From Buddleja alternifolia (taxonomy: Eukaryota > Streptophyta > Magnoliopsida > Lamiales > Scrophulariaceae): a stretch of DNA of 64,000 nt. Positions 1 through 11,380 of this stretch are shown here, piece by piece. The first letter of the stretch is position 1; every line of letters starts with the position of its first letter. The notes beneath the pieces were generated by a model. The model was given only the letters and a program-made list of their open reading frames with translations, was not told where the DNA came from and made no database searches. The stretch spans positions 27,315,102 to 27,379,101 of the forward strand of contig CM033402.1 in NCBI GenBank assembly GCA_019426215.1, in the 5' to 3' direction. The translations under genes and the position numbers were made by a program.

Positions 1-1341
1 AACCTTGAGCATCAAATTTCTGAGTTAACGTCATTAGTTCGTCAGATGGCGGTAGGAAATATGCAAGTAGCGAAGGTATGTGGTATTTGTTCAGTTACAG
101 GACACTCCACTGATGCGTGTCCTACATTGCAAGAAGAAACGAACCAGCAAGCCAATGCCATTGGAGGATTCCCAGGTCAGCAACAAAGAAAGTACGATCC
201 TTATTCCAATTCATACAATCCAGGCTGGCGAGATCACCCCAATCTCAGTTATGGAAATCAAGTTGGACAAAATCGTTATCAAAATTCTTTCCAGCCTCGA
301 CAGCAACATCAAACGAATCAATCTTTGAATTCAGGTATGGCTTTAGATGAAATTGTTAAAGCTCTCGCTAACAATACCCAACAATTTCAACAGGAAACAA
401 GAAACAACATCCAAAATTTAGAGAAACAGATAAGTCAGTTAGCAACTTCGATGAGCAAGATGGAAGCTCAAGGTTCGGGCAAATTACCCTCCCAAACAAT
501 CATAAATCCTAGAGAGAATGCCAGTGTAGTAACTTTGCGGAGTGGAAAAGAAATTCAGAGCCCAACTCAAAGTGTGCCGGAAGAAGAAAAATCCACAGAA
601 GCTAAAATTAGTCTCGAAGCTCCTAAGGTAAGTTTTCCTTCAAACATGCATAATTCCACTAACACTGTTCCTGTTTCCATCCCCTTTCCGAGCAGGTTAA
701 GTAAATCCAAGAAACAAAATGAAGAGAAGGAGATATTGGAGACATTCAGGAAGGTAGCAGTAAACATTCCACTGCTTGATGCTATTAGTCAGATTCCGAG
801 ATATGCAAAATTCCTTAAGGAACTATGCACCACGAAGAGGAAGCTACGAGGAGACGAAAAGATTAAAGTGGATGAAAATGTGTCTGCAATAATCCAGCGA
901 AAACTGCCACCTAAGTGTAAGGATCCAGGTACGTTTACTATCCCTTGTGTGATTGGTAATAATAGATTTGAACGTGCCATGTTAGATTTAGGTGCATCAA
1001 TTAACGTCATGCCTTATTCAATTTATGCATCTCTTAATTTGGATCCCTTGAAACAAACTGGTGTTATTATACAATTGGCGGATCGATCTAATGCATACCC
1101 CGAGGGGGTGCTTGAGGATGTGTTAGTGCAGGTGAATGAATTAATCTTTCCATCTGATTTTTACGTTCTGAATATGGAAGATAATGGATCCCCAAATCCA
1201 GCCCCGATCCTCCTAGGACGCCCCTTCCTCAAAACAGCAAGAACAAAGATTGATGCTCATGATGGCACTTTATCAATGGAGTTCGATGGGCAGATTGTCA
1301 AATTTAGCATATTCGAATCCATGAGGTATCCCCTGATGTGA
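1..1341 (+). CDS. Athila-like gag C-terminus plus aspartic protease, 5' partial
   Basis: The frame is open from base 1, so the ATG at 46 is internal. About 25 residues in is a CCHC zinc knuckle (CGICSVTGHSTDAC, spacing C-X2-C-X4-H-X4-C), which in Gag binds genomic RNA. A glutamine/asparagine-rich linker follows, then a short coiled-coil-like stretch (ETRNNIQNLEKQISQLATSM). The protease domain begins near PPKCKDPGTF; the active-site triplet is DLG in MLDLGASINVM, and the flap/C-terminal motif is ILLGRPFL. Protease would cut the Gag-Pol polyprotein in the virus-like particle. The frame stops at 1339-1341, where the pol frame takes over with a one-base shift. In intact relatives gag and pol are usually one frame, so this looks like a lesion rather than programmed recoding. 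Confidence 0.85.
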   Translation, partial: NLEHQISELTSLVRQMAVGNMQVAKVCGICSVTGHSTDACPTLQEETNQQANAIGGFPGQQQRKYDPYSNSYNPGWRDHPNLSYGNQVGQNRYQNSFQPRQQHQTNQSLNSGMALDEIVKALANNTQQFQQETRNNIQNLEKQISQLATSMSKMEAQGSGKLPSQTIINPRENASVVTLRSGKEIQSPTQSVPEEEKSTEAKISLEAPKVSFPSNMHNSTNTVPVSIPFPSRLSKSKKQNEEKEILETFRKVAVNIPLLDAISQIPRYAKFLKELCTTKRKLRGDEKIKVDENVSAIIQRKLPPKCKDPGTFTIPCVIGNNRFERAMLDLGASINVMPYSIYASLNLDPLKQTGVIIQLADRSNAYPEGVLEDVLVQVNELIFPSDFYVLNMEDNGSPNPAPILLGRPFLKTARTKIDAHDGTLSMEFDGQIVKFSIFESMRYPLM

Positions 1342-4300
1342 ATTCAGTTTATTCTATTGATATTATTGATGTGTTAGCCCAGGAGGTTTTTGAGAAAAAT
1401 CAAGTGGATGCATTGGAAGTAGTACTCAGTCATGGTTTATGGCAATTCAGGGAACATCTGAATTTTAGTGATGAAGTTGAAGAGATGATTATGGCTTTGC
1501 AGTCCTTACCACCAGCCCCTAGCAGGTATAATGTGTCAAAAATTGAGTTATCATTTAATCACACAAAATTGTTGCCATCTGTGTTGCAGGCACCGAGTTT
1601 AGAACTTAAGCCCTTACCCGAGCATTTGAAGTATGTGTACTTAGGGGAAACCGAGACCTTGCCAGTCATAATTGCAAAGAATCTGACTACGGTGCAAGAG
1701 GAAAGACTCGTTAGGATGCTTCGAGATCATAAGACAACAATTGGATAGACTATAGCAGACATCAAGGGAATTAGTCCTTCCATGTGCATGCACCGGATTT
1801 TGTTAGAGGATGACTCAAAACCAAGCAGAGAGGCTCAAAGGAGGTTGAATCCATTGATGATGGATGTAGTAAAGAAAGAAATCCTAAAGTTGTTGGATGT
1901 AGGAATTATTTACCCAATTTCAGACAGCAAGTGGGTCAGTCCTGTTCAGGTTGTACCAAAAAAATTTGGAGTGACGGTAGTGCAGAACCAGAATAATGAG
2001 CTAGTTCCTACGAGGATTCAAAATGGGTGGCGTGTTTGCATTGATTACCGCAAGCTGAATGCAGCAACGAGAAAGGACCATTTTCCTTTACCTTTTATTG
2101 ATCAAATGCTTGAACGATTAGCCGGTAAATCTCATTATTGTTTTCTTGATGGCTACTCAGGTTATAACCAGATTGTGATTGCTCCTGAAGACCAAGAGAA
2201 AACCACATTCACGTGTCCGTTTGGAACATTTGCTTATCGGAGGATGCCGTTTGGACTTTGCAATGCACCAGCCACTTTTCAGCGCTGCATGATAAGTATT
2301 TTCTCCGATTTAATCGAAAAGTACATTGAAGTTTTTATGGACGATTTTACTGTGCATGGGGATTCATTTGATTCTTGTCTTGAAAATTTATCTCGTGTGC
2401 TTGATCGTTGCATTGACACAAACCTTGTTTTGAATTTTGAAAAATGTCATTTTATGGTAGAACAAGGGATTGTATTAGGACATGTTATTTCATGTAGGGG
2501 TATTGAGGTAGATAAAGCTAAGGTAGATTTAATTGTGAACTTACCCTACCCCACATGTGTGAGGGATGTGCGATCTTTCCTTGGCCATGCAGGTTTTTAT
2601 CGTAGATTCATCAAGGATTTTTCGAAGATTGCATTGCCTCTATCCAAGTTGCTACAACAAGATGTGATTTTCGAATTCACCCAAGACTGCAAGGATGCTT
2701 TTGATAAACTGAAATCAGCGTTAACCACTGCACCTTTGATGCAGCCACCAGATTGGTCTCTTCCATTCGAAATAATGTGTGATGCGAGTAATTATGCAAT
2801 GGGAGCAGTTTTAGGACAACGAGTTGGCAAACAACCTCATGTGATCCATTATGCTTCCCGGACCCTTAACGCGGCTCAGTGCAATTATTCAACTACTGAA
2901 AAAGAACTTTTGTCTATTGTTTTTGCTTTAGATAAATTTCGTTCTTATCTACTTGGATCTAAAGTGATTGTATTTTCTGATCATGCAGCTTTAAGACATC
3001 TTTTGGCGAAGAAAGAATCAAAACCGAGGTTAATGAGATGGATTCTTCTTCTTCAAGAATTTGATTTGGAGATTAAAGATAAAAAGGGGGCTGAAAATTT
3101 GGTGGCAGATCATTTGAGTCGATTAGTGCGAAAAGAAAATCTAGTGCCACTACAAGAATTCTTTCCGGATGAGCAATTGTTTGCTCTGCAAGGTATGGTT
3201 CCTTGGTATGCTGATTTAGTGAATTATTTAGTTTCTAGAACTTTACCTGATGATTTGAGTAGAGCTAAGAAAGATAAAATTAAGAGTGAGGCAAAATATT
3301 ATGTGTGGGATGATCCATACTTGTGGAAGTTTTGTTCCGATCAAATTATTAGGAGATGTGTGCCTGATTCTGAATTAGAGTCTGTCTTGAAATTTTGTCA
3401 TGCTTATGCGTGTGGTGGTCATTTTGGACCTAAGAGAACTGTAAGAAAAGTGTTAGATAGTGGTTTCTATTGGCCTACTTTATTCCGTGATGCTTATGTC
3501 ATGTGTAAAAATTGTGAACAATGTCAAAGGACTGGGAATTTAAGTCATAGGAATGAAATGCTTCAAACGCCCATACTTGTTTGTGAGATTTTTGATATAT
3601 GGGGTATTGATTTTATGGGACCTTTTCCTTCCTCCTTTGGTTTTGTTTATATCTTACTTGCGGTTGATTATGTTTCGAAGTGGGTGGAAGCTAAAGCCAC
3701 CCAAACTGATGATTCTAAAGCTGTTGTAGGTTTTCTCAAGTCTAACATTTTTAGTAGGTTTGGCATACCAAAAGCGTTGATAAGTGATCAGGGGTCCCAT
3801 TTTTGTAACCGAGCTGTGGCCACTTTGCTAAAAAAATATAGGGTGTTTCATAAGACATCCACACCTTATCACCCTCAGACAAATGGGCAAGCCGAGGTGT
3901 CCAATCGAGAAGTCAAGTCCATCTTGGAAAAAACTGTAAATCCTAATCGAAAAGATTGGAGTCTTCGACTTGAAGATGCATTATGGGCGTACCGGACAAC
4001 CTATAAAACACCTATTGGGATGTCTCCATATAGGTTAGTCTTTGGTAAATCGTGTCATCTTCCGGTGGAATTGGAACACAAAGCGTTTTGGGCTGTAAAG
4101 AGTTGCAATTTAGATAGAGATCAAGCTGGTATACATAGGAAGTTGCAACTACAAGAGTTAGAGGAGATTCGCCTTGATGCTTATGAGAATTCCCGAATTT
4201 ACAAGGAGAAGACCAAGTGATTTCATGACAAGATGATCTCTAGGAAAGAATTTGTGATTGGACAAAAAGTGTTGCTTTACAACTCAAGACTCAAATTAAT

Positions 4301-4499
4301 GCCTGGTAAGTTACGTTCTCGTTGGGTTGGACCTTTTGTTGTGATTAATGTATTTTCTTATGGTGCAGTAGAGATTCAAAGCTTAGAAACTAACAAGTTG
4401 TTCAAGGTAAATGGACATAGACTTAAACCTTTCTATGAAGGTTTCCAAGAGCATACAATTCAAGAAGTTTCATTGATCAATCCAACTTACTTGGATTAA
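1338..4499 (+). pseudogene. Athila-like pol (RT, RNase H, integrase) with two nonsense breaks
   Basis: Three stretches share one frame: 1338-1748, 1782-4220 and 4233-4499, split by TAG at 1746-1748 and TGA at 4218-4220. Both stops sit where relatives have tryptophan, so each is a G-to-A change in TGG, as expected from deamination of methylated cytosine on the other strand. Reverse transcriptase shows [23 protein letters not shown] and the catalytic FMDD; RNase H shows [18 protein letters not shown] and [10 protein letters not shown]; integrase has an HHCC zinc finger (ending CKNCEQCQ), the first aspartate in [10 protein letters not shown], the second in SDQGSHF and the glutamate in [10 protein letters not shown]. 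The last piece is the integrase C-terminal region with [10 protein letters not shown]. All catalytic residues are present, so loss of function would come from the breaks, not the active sites. Confidence 0.9.
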
Positions 4500-4507
4500 A
4501 AGGCTGC

Positions 4508-4559
4508 AAAGTCGAGCCAACGACTTTAAAAAAAGGCGCTGCTTGGGAGGCAACCCAAG
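4508..4559 (+). other. Paired hairpins just after pol
   Basis: Two perfect inverted repeats lie right after the pol stop. 4508-4527 has 7-bp arms AAAGTCG/CGACTTT around AGCCAA; 4542-4559 has 6-bp arms CTTGGG/CCCAAG around AGGCAA. I recall similar GGCAACCCA hairpins after pol in plant Athila/Tat-like elements; their role is not known to me. They could act in RNA stability or packaging (inference). Confidence 0.6.
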
Positions 4560-5690
4560 AGTGGCTGAACGACCACCATCAGATTTGCTTTCTTTTTCAC
4601 TATCTCTTTTAATTTCGTTTGTTCATTTTTTTATTATTTATTTTCATTCTGTGTTGCATTGAGGACAATACAGATTTTAAGTGTGGGGGAAATGGTTAGT
4701 TATTTGTTTTATGAGTTAAAAAAAAAAAATTCTTTATTGTGCAGCCAAGTAAGGTAGTGAAAAATTATTTTCCTTCATCAGTGGTTGATTGAAAAATAAA
4801 CTAGATTCAATAGAGAAGTTAAGTAGTGTTTAAATTGTTATGATTGTTGAAGTACAGGCTTTTAGAGAAATTCGTGTGAATTCGTAATTTAGCATAACTT
4901 TGTATGTGACTTTTGACTTGCTGAAATCCCTTCAAATTCCTCAAGGTTAATCTGGTTGATAGTGACTTAAAATAATAATGGATGAAATTCCTCGGTGTAA
5001 AGCTTGAGGCGTAAATTGCATAATGTTGAAGATATAGTATAGCGCCTGGGATTATCTACACTGAAGGGATTAAGCCTGAGGAATTTTCAAGCTTGGTAAC
5101 CTAAGACTATCTAGTCTGGGATCTATCGGCCCAAACCTGCTACTGTGTTGGAAATCTAATAGGGCTATTCAAAGTATGTCCAGAATGAAATGATCCGCTT
5201 GTTGAGTAACCGGGTGCATTCATGAGTAATGTTTGTATTCGCATCAAAAGACAAGTGTGTGCTTAATAATAAAATGTTGCTCGTTTTGATTTATTATTTA
5301 TGATAGAGGAAATATAAAGGGATGATGTTAAGTTAGATGTTGCATTAATAGTATTGCGGTTACGAAATTAAGTGAATTCTTGAGAAGTTTGTGTGAATGC
5401 AAGAGTAATGGTGGAGACATGATAGACCTTTCTATCGAATTTTGTTACGAATTGATGTTTGGAAAGAAAATTTCATGAACTTGCTTGTTTGTACATTGAG
5501 AGATTGATTTTGTGGGTATATCTTCTGCAAACCCTCACGAGACTAAACTCGTTCACTAGGGGTTTAAAGGCTTGTTGCATATGCTAAATGCAACCGTGTT
5601 ACCTACGAAAGTGGTTGGCTTTAGTTTTAGTTTTTTTTTTTTTTTTTCTAGTTTCTCTTTATCTTTGCCCGAGGACGTGCAAGAGCTAAG
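4560..5690 (+). other. Athila 3' non-coding region, no env-like ORF
   Basis: About 1.1 kb with no long frame on the + strand. Many Athila elements carry an env-like ORF here; none is visible. A PPT-like tract GTGTGGGGGAAA at 4681-4692 comes right after pol, and a near-identical tract lies 1.0 kb later at the LTR edge. A run of T at about 5632-5648 is the only other marked feature. Confidence 0.6.
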
Positions 5691-5702
5691 TGTGGGGGAA
5701 TT
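5691..5702 (+). other. Polypurine tract of the Athila-like element
   Basis: TGTGGGGGAATT lies immediately 5' of the LTR start TGATAAG. This is where plus-strand DNA synthesis is primed in LTR retrotransposons. The position fixes the LTR boundary at 5703. Confidence 0.75.
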
Positions 5703-6189
5703 TGATAAGTGCAATATTTATATATTTTATTACCTCTATATTTAGCATTTTATTGTGATTATATGGCCATTGGAACTGATTTTATCTCATTTTGTGATTT
5801 GGGCAAGAGTTGAAGTGCAAAATATCAATTTCAATCAAAATGACAGATTTGGCGATGTTTCGGAAATATTAATATATCTGGAGATGCAGACATTATTTTC
5901 TATTGAATTTTATCTAGTTGGAAAGCTAAGACAAAGGCCTATATTTCTTATGAAGAAGTCCAGACCCAGTTCGGAAGTTAAAGGGCTCGAAAGTGTTGAA
6001 GAATTTAATGAAGATTTCTGTTCTGGACTGGACTGGAATGCGCAGCTTTGGTGAAAAATTCATAACTAGAGTTATGTGTCTTGGATTCAGTCAAGGCCAG
6101 TTGGAAATGAAAGCTAACACATAAAGCTACAAATGTCTAGAAGGAGTCAAAGTCAGATTCGATGAATTAGAGGTGACAAATCAGAATGT

Positions 6190-6353
6190 AAAGGGAAGAA
6201 TATATTCTCCATGCTTTGATGTTAAAGAGAAGAATATATTCTCCATGCTTTGATGTTAAAGAGAAGAATATATTCTCCATGCTTTGATGTTAAAGGGAAG
6301 AATATATTCTCTATGTCTTGATAAAGGAAGAGAGAATATATTCTCTCTATGAT
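6190..6353 (+). repeat. 34-bp tandem array in LTR U3
   Basis: Three full 34-bp units start at 6190, 6224 and 6258, followed by two shortened, diverged units from 6292 and 6323. Each unit carries the palindrome AGAATATATTCT; the last has GAGAATATATTCTC. The array ends about 20 bp before the TATA box, a place typical of repeated enhancer-like elements in U3. Confidence 0.9.
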
Positions 6354-6373
6354 TATGTCATCTTTTCATTGCC

Positions 6374-6382
6374 TATATATAT
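6374..6382 (+). promoter_or_regulatory. TATA box of the Athila LTR
   Basis: TATATATAT directly downstream of the 34-bp array. The following GA-rich leader fits an R/U5 start roughly 30 bp further on. No other TATA-like run of this quality is placed as well in the LTR. Confidence 0.55.
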
Positions 6383-7222
6383 GTCTTGCAAGAGTTGAAG
6401 AAGAACAACAAAAACAAGAAGAAAACAAAGAGAAGAGAGTTAGAAAAAAAATAGTATTTTCAAGTTTTATGCTTACAATTATGAGTAGCTAAGTTTTTAT
6501 TTCGATTCAAGGGAGTTCATTTTGATTCACATGTTGTGAGACACGGAGCTTCATCTATCTATCTACGGTTTGATTATCTTTTGTTTCTTATTCTTAATGT
6601 TCATGCTTGTTTAGATAATAATCTAAGGTGCACATTAGTTGATTATCTATTACAATCTATTGCTAACAAATCTTCATAATCCGTAATTGTTATGTTTGAT
6701 TTGTGCATGTAGCAATTAGGTTTTCATGATTAGGATCCCAATTTTCGTTGATAACCTAAGGGAAACATTAGAGTAAATTAAATAGTTGGCGCTTGCTTAA
6801 ACTATTGTTTATTCTTAGTCGCTTCTAATTCGTTATGCTATTATTAACATGATTAGGATTGCTTAATACCGAGTCAGTTGATAATAAGAATTTAACCGGG
6901 TGCTGGGCTTTGGTTAATGATATACGGAAGTTAATAGGGATATAAATAGCTGGTTATTTATGTTCTTGGCTAAGTAATCAAAGAATAGATAGTATTTTAG
7001 GTGTGTATGATCAACTTGAATTGAAGAACGAACTATCCTTGAATCGATGCTTTACATTTATTGAACTTCCTATTTAATTCCTGTCATTATTAATTCATCA
7101 AACAAACCTCCCCATTGAATATTATTTTGATCAACCAATCTTTAGGGTTCGACCTGGACTTACGAGTACTACAAATTCTTGTGAGAACAGTAATTATATT
7201 TTGGTGCATTCGACACGTACCA

Positions 7223-9866
7223 ATACTATACAAAGGAAACGTAGTAGGCTTTGAATAAACCAAAGATTGTTTTGGCATCTTAGACTAGGCTATACCGGTG
7301 AACATAAAATTCGCAAAATGGAGAAAGATGGACTAATCGGTCCATTGGGATTGGATCCCTATCTTACTTGTGAATCTTGTCTCAAAGGCATGATGGCTAG
7401 ATCCCCCTTCACAGGGACATTTGAAAGAGCCTCACAAATCCTAGGCTTAGTGCACACTGATGTTTGTGGTCCATTTGGAGAAATGGCACGAGGAGGTTTC
7501 CTTTACTTCATCACCTTCACCGATGACTATTCAAGATATGGTCTAGTGTACATGATGAGGCATAAGTCTGAATCCATTGAAAAGTTCAAGGAATTCAAGG
7601 CTTTAGTAGAAAATCAAACAGGTTAACACATAAAAACCCTTCGGTCGGATTGAGGAGGAGAATATATGAGTGACGAGTTTGATGTATACCTCAAAGAGAA
7701 TGGTATAGTATTACAGCTCACGCCTCCAGCGACACCACAGTTAAATGGAATAGCAGAGCGAAGGAATTGAACTCTATTGGACATGGTTCGCTCCATGCTC
7801 AGCTACACAGACTTACCCATTTCACTGTGAGGTCATGCGCTGCTTACAACTGTACACATTTTAAATAGATGTTCGTCCAAGTCCATTCCTATGACTCCCT
7901 ATGAGATATGGAGGAATAGGAAACCAAGTCTTAATCACATCAAGATTTGGGGATGTCCTGCTTATGTCAAAAAGACCAAAGTGGACAAGTTGGAGGCCAA
8001 ATCCTTGAAGGGGCGTTTCATTGGATATCCTAAGGATTCAATGGGATACCTCTTTTACCTGCACGATGATCCAAGGATCATTGTGGCTTTACAAGCCCAC
8101 ATTCTTGAAGATGAGTTCATTCAAGAAGGAGGAGCGGGTAGAAAGATTGTTCTAGAAGAACAAAATGAGACTCTAGTGGATACATCTACACAGGAAGTGA
8201 GAACCAAACCTTCTGTAACACAACCACAACCACGAAGATCAAGTAGAGTACCTCAACCGCCTGAGAGGTACGGATATCTAGTACAGAGGGAGCTGGATCT
8301 TCAATCTGTATTAGAGGAGGATCATGGAGATGATCCCTCCACTTTTGATCGAGCAATGGTGGATGTGGATGCTACTAGATGGCGTGAAGCTATGCAAACT
8401 GAGATCGATTCGATGCATGCAAACCAAGTCTGGAAACTTGTGGACCAACCTGAAGGGGTAAAACCAATCAGATGCAAATGGATTTACAAGAGAAAGATTG
8501 GTGTTGACGGCAAGGTTGACACCTACAAAGCCAGGCTAGTGGCGAAAGGGTATAGTCAAAAAGAAGGAATTGACTACCAAGAACCTTTTCGCCAGTGGCT
8601 ATGATCAAATCAATAAGGATTCTACTTGCAATAGCCGCATACCTAGACTATAAAATATGACAAATGGATGTCAAAACTGCTTTCCTAAATGGATTCCTAG
8701 AAGAGGACATCTCTATGGAACAACCTAAAGGTTTTGTATCCGAGGAGCATACTCATAAAGTGTGTAAGCTAATCTATGTTTTAATGAGGCTGTCAAAGGA
8801 TTTGACTTCATCAAGAATGAAGACGAGCCATGTGGAAGGTTAGTGGGAGCAAGATAACATTCCTTGTGTTATATGTAGATGACATATTACTCATAGGGAA
8901 TGATATAGGAATGCTCACCACTGTAAAGAAGTGGTTTTCGAGTACTTTCTCCATGAAAGACTAGGGAGAGGTAACTTATATTCTAGGGATTCGAATCTAC
9001 AGATATCGAACAAATAGAATGATAGGGCTCTCTCAAGCCCTTTAATTAGAAAAGGTCCTAAAGAGATATAGGATGGAGGATTCTAAGAAAGGGTTCCTGC
9101 CAATGAGACATGGGATACATCTCTCAAAATCTATGTGTCCTCAAAATGAGGAAGATAGAAAGAAAATGAGCACTGTACCCTATGCATCAGCAGTGGGTAG
9201 CCTGATGTACCAATATTGTGTACTAGACCTGACATTGCTTATTTAGTAAATGTTGTTAGTCGATTTCAAGCAAACCCAGGAAAGGAATATTGGATAGTTG
9301 TGAAGAATATCCTAAAGTATCTGAAGAGAACCAAGGATATGATTCTCATCTATGGGAGTGGTAGCCTGAGAGTGGATGGGTACACTGATTCGGATTTTCA
9401 ATCTGATGTCAATGACCGGAAATCCACCTCAGGATTGTTATTCACCCTCAATGGTGGGGATGTGACTTGGAAAAGTTCCAAGCAAAGCACAACCGCAGAT
9501 TCCACTATAGAGGTTGAATACATAGCTGCCTTTGAGGCAGCTAAAGAGGTTGTTTGGATAAGGAAGTTCATAGAAGAACTTCACGTAGTTCCTAGCATAA
9601 AGCTTTCGTTGCCACTTTACTGTGACAACACTAGACCAATAGCGAAGGAACCTAGGTCTCACAACAAGTCCAAATACATCGAGAGGAGATATCACATCAT
9701 AAGAGAGATCCTTGCACGAGGAGAAATATCTATTTAAAAAATAACCTCAACTGACAATGTCGCTGATCCATCGACCAAGCCATTGGCACAGGCGGTGCTA
9801 GAAAAACATCTCGAAGGGATGGGTATTAAATACCATAGCAAATGGAATTGAGTGCAAGTGGGAGAT
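7223..9866 (+). pseudogene. Copia pol remnant (integrase, RT, RNase H)
   Basis: 7267-7626 encodes the GAG-pre-integrase zinc region (LFWHLRLGYTGEHKI, CESCLKG) and the integrase first aspartate (HTDVCGPFG). The catalytic second aspartate region follows at about 7645-7670 in the same frame but is broken by stops at 7624 and 7654 and more near 7769 and 7829. 7891-8604 carries the integrase end (MTPYEIWRNRKPSLNHIKIW) and the RT start. A frameshift near 8580 moves RT to another frame (QMDVKTAFLNG near 8665, YVDD near 8880). 9216-9737 is the RNase H region (CTRPDIAYLVNVVSRFQ, DSTIEVEYIA, LYCDNTRPIA). Several stops are CGA-to-TGA or TGG-to-TGA, the pattern of methyl-cytosine decay. No functional product is expected. 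Confidence 0.9.
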
Positions 9867-11037
9867 TGTTAGAGTGTATGCCTGCAAATGCCATAAAGAG
9901 GATAGATTTATAGGACATTGACTTGTAACTAAACAATATCTTTTATTATATATAAGGCCTATGGGATAGGAAGAATGGCACTAGAAGGGTTTTGATCCGT
10001 ATTCTCTAAATAGGGTTCGCAAGTCTAAGAAAGTAAATGACTGGACATCAATACAGAACAAGGACTTGCATGAAATAAGTTTTGACAGAGAAAGTGCGAG
10101 TCGAACATCATGGAAATGATAGCGAGAACTTATGCCATGGACATATTAGTTTGACTAATATGTTCAAACACGGCTCGCATCGGTTTCATCACATGGATAT
10201 CACTCACTGACAGTCAATGATGAAACTGATAAGTTGTGATCTGTACGTGTGAATCGTAGACCTAAGGAATCAAGTTGAAGATGTATTTGTGACATCAAGT
10301 CTGTCATTAGAATAGTTAGATCGAAATCAGCCTTTAGTGGGATCGACCTCGAAATGCGACTTGATGGGCAAGTAGCATTGTTAACTGATTAGCAAAATGG
10401 GATTTATTCTCATAAGTGAATGAGCTAAATATCCTATGCAGTCATGAATGAGTGAGGTTAAAAGTCTTTGGCCAAAGCATAAAATGACCTCGACTCATTA
10501 TGAGCTAAACATATGGTCAAGTCATGTGAGTTTGACTAAAACCATGACTCTCACTTGACTGGGATATAAGAATAAAAGGTTTATACTCGTACGGTATTCA
10601 CACCGTATATGGTTTGGAACAATCCTATTCATTCTTTCTCAATTGGGATACGATGTGAGCAACGTGAATGGCTAGGTGTTACTCACATCCTTTTGGTTTC
10701 CTCCCAATTATCTTCTGAGACGAACCTAAAGAGTCACGTTTAAAGGAAGTGCAAAAGGAAAATCATGGAGAAGACTTGAGAGAATTTTCGGTATTGGAGA
10801 TCGAGATTAATTAATTAATCATTAGGTGATTTTATTAATTAATTCCTTAGAGGAATTTAATTATAATATTAACATGAATTTAATTGATTATTTAATTAAT
10901 TTATTTATTGGATAAATAATATTAATTATTTAATTAATTAAAAACCAAAATAGGACTAAAGCGCCGAAGGCTTGAAAGCCCTGAAGTGGGCGTCCAAATA
11001 GGGCTTTGGAGACCTAGGTTATTGTTTTTTATTGTAG

Positions 11038-11045
11038 TATAAATA
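11038..11045 (+). promoter_or_regulatory. TATA box of copia E LTR
   Basis: TATAAATA on the sense strand, followed by an A/C-rich leader and the CT repeat. Placement about 1.17 kb into a 1.5-kb LTR fits a U3/R border. Confidence 0.5.
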
Positions 11046-11114
11046 CACTACTTAGAGAAAATTAACCTAAGTGAATAATCACACAAACTTTCTCTCCAAG
11101 TAAAACACTTCATC

Positions 11115-11138
11115 CTCTCTCTCTCTCTCTCTCTCTCT
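11115..11138 (+). repeat. (CT)12 microsatellite in the copia E LTR
   Basis: Twelve uninterrupted CT units about 70 bp downstream of the TATA box. Pyrimidine repeats of this kind are common in plant 5' leaders; the length probably varies between individuals. Confidence 0.9.
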
Positions 11139-11380
11139 AGCCATCTCCTTCAAGAGAAGAAGAAGAAGATTTTCGTTTTTTACTCCGGCGTGGCAATTTA
11201 GAGACACCGACAGATTTGTTGTTCGAGAAGGGATTACAAAGCTGGTTTAGAATTCAACATACGCGAGAACGGTAATTGAATTCGAAACCTAATTTAAATA
11301 CGAGAAATAGAGATGAGCCACTGGGATTTAAAAATATTCTTTCACTGCGTTTTTCTGATTTTATGCAATTTTTTCCAACC

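Larger units (their letters stand above)
1..7222 (+). mobile_element. Athila-like Ty3/gypsy LTR retrotransposon, 3' part
   Basis: Seen: the 3' end of gag with a zinc knuckle, an aspartic protease, then reverse transcriptase, RNase H and integrase in the gypsy order (PR-RT-RH-INT), a non-coding 3' region with two hairpins, a polypurine tract and one LTR that starts TGATA and ends TACCA. The protease active site reads DLGAS and the stretch LSMEFDGQIVKFSIFESMRY is of the kind I associate with Athila elements; the lineage is from recognition, not a search. The 5' LTR and gag start lie before the window. The element is damaged (one frameshift, two stops) and is probably an autonomous copy that has begun to decay. 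Its LTR ends exactly where copia coding sequence resumes at 7223, so it appears to have inserted into that copia element. Confidence 0.9.
5703..7222 (+). mobile_element. 3' LTR of the Athila-like element
   Basis: Starts TGATA just after the polypurine tract and ends TACCA at 7222, short imperfect inverted ends. Length 1520 bp. U3 contains a 34-bp tandem array followed by a TATA box at 6374-6382. The right edge is also set by copia coding sequence restarting at 7223. The partner LTR is outside the window, so neither age nor target duplication can be read. The 99-codon frame at 5755-6054 lies inside it and looks accidental. Confidence 0.8.
7223..11380 (+). mobile_element. Decayed Ty1/copia element E, 5' truncated
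   Basis: Domain order is integrase, then reverse transcriptase, then RNase H, which is diagnostic of Ty1/copia. The 5' LTR, gag and protease are not present; the sequence starts in mid-ORF at the edge of the Athila LTR, so the missing part presumably lies upstream of the Athila insertion, outside the window. A purine tract at 9853-9867 leads into a 3' LTR at 9868-11380. Many stops and frameshifts mark it as old. Its LTR is related to the two reverse-strand LTRs at 29233-32479. Confidence 0.85.
9868..11380 (+). mobile_element. 3' LTR of copia element E
   Basis: Begins TGTTAG right after the purine tract GCAAGTGGGAGA. The right end is set by similarity to the LTRs at 29233-32479: a shared GAGATGARCCAC segment, a CACTGCRTTTTT segment and a T-rich run before the final CCAAC. 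The last one or two bases are uncertain because the expected CA end is mutated. A TATAAATA box is at 11038-11045 and a 12-unit CT repeat lies in the leader. Confidence 0.75.

Noticed and set aside
5755..6054. 99-codon frame inside the Athila LTR
   Set aside because: Lies in U3 upstream of the TATA box, no domain or codon pattern, no conserved partner.
6190..6353. CRISPR-like repeat array
   Set aside because: Units are contiguous with no unique spacers, in a plant LTR.
6190..6353. Heat-shock elements in the 34-bp array
   Set aside because: GAA and TTC are separated by four bases rather than two, so the heat-shock consensus is not met.
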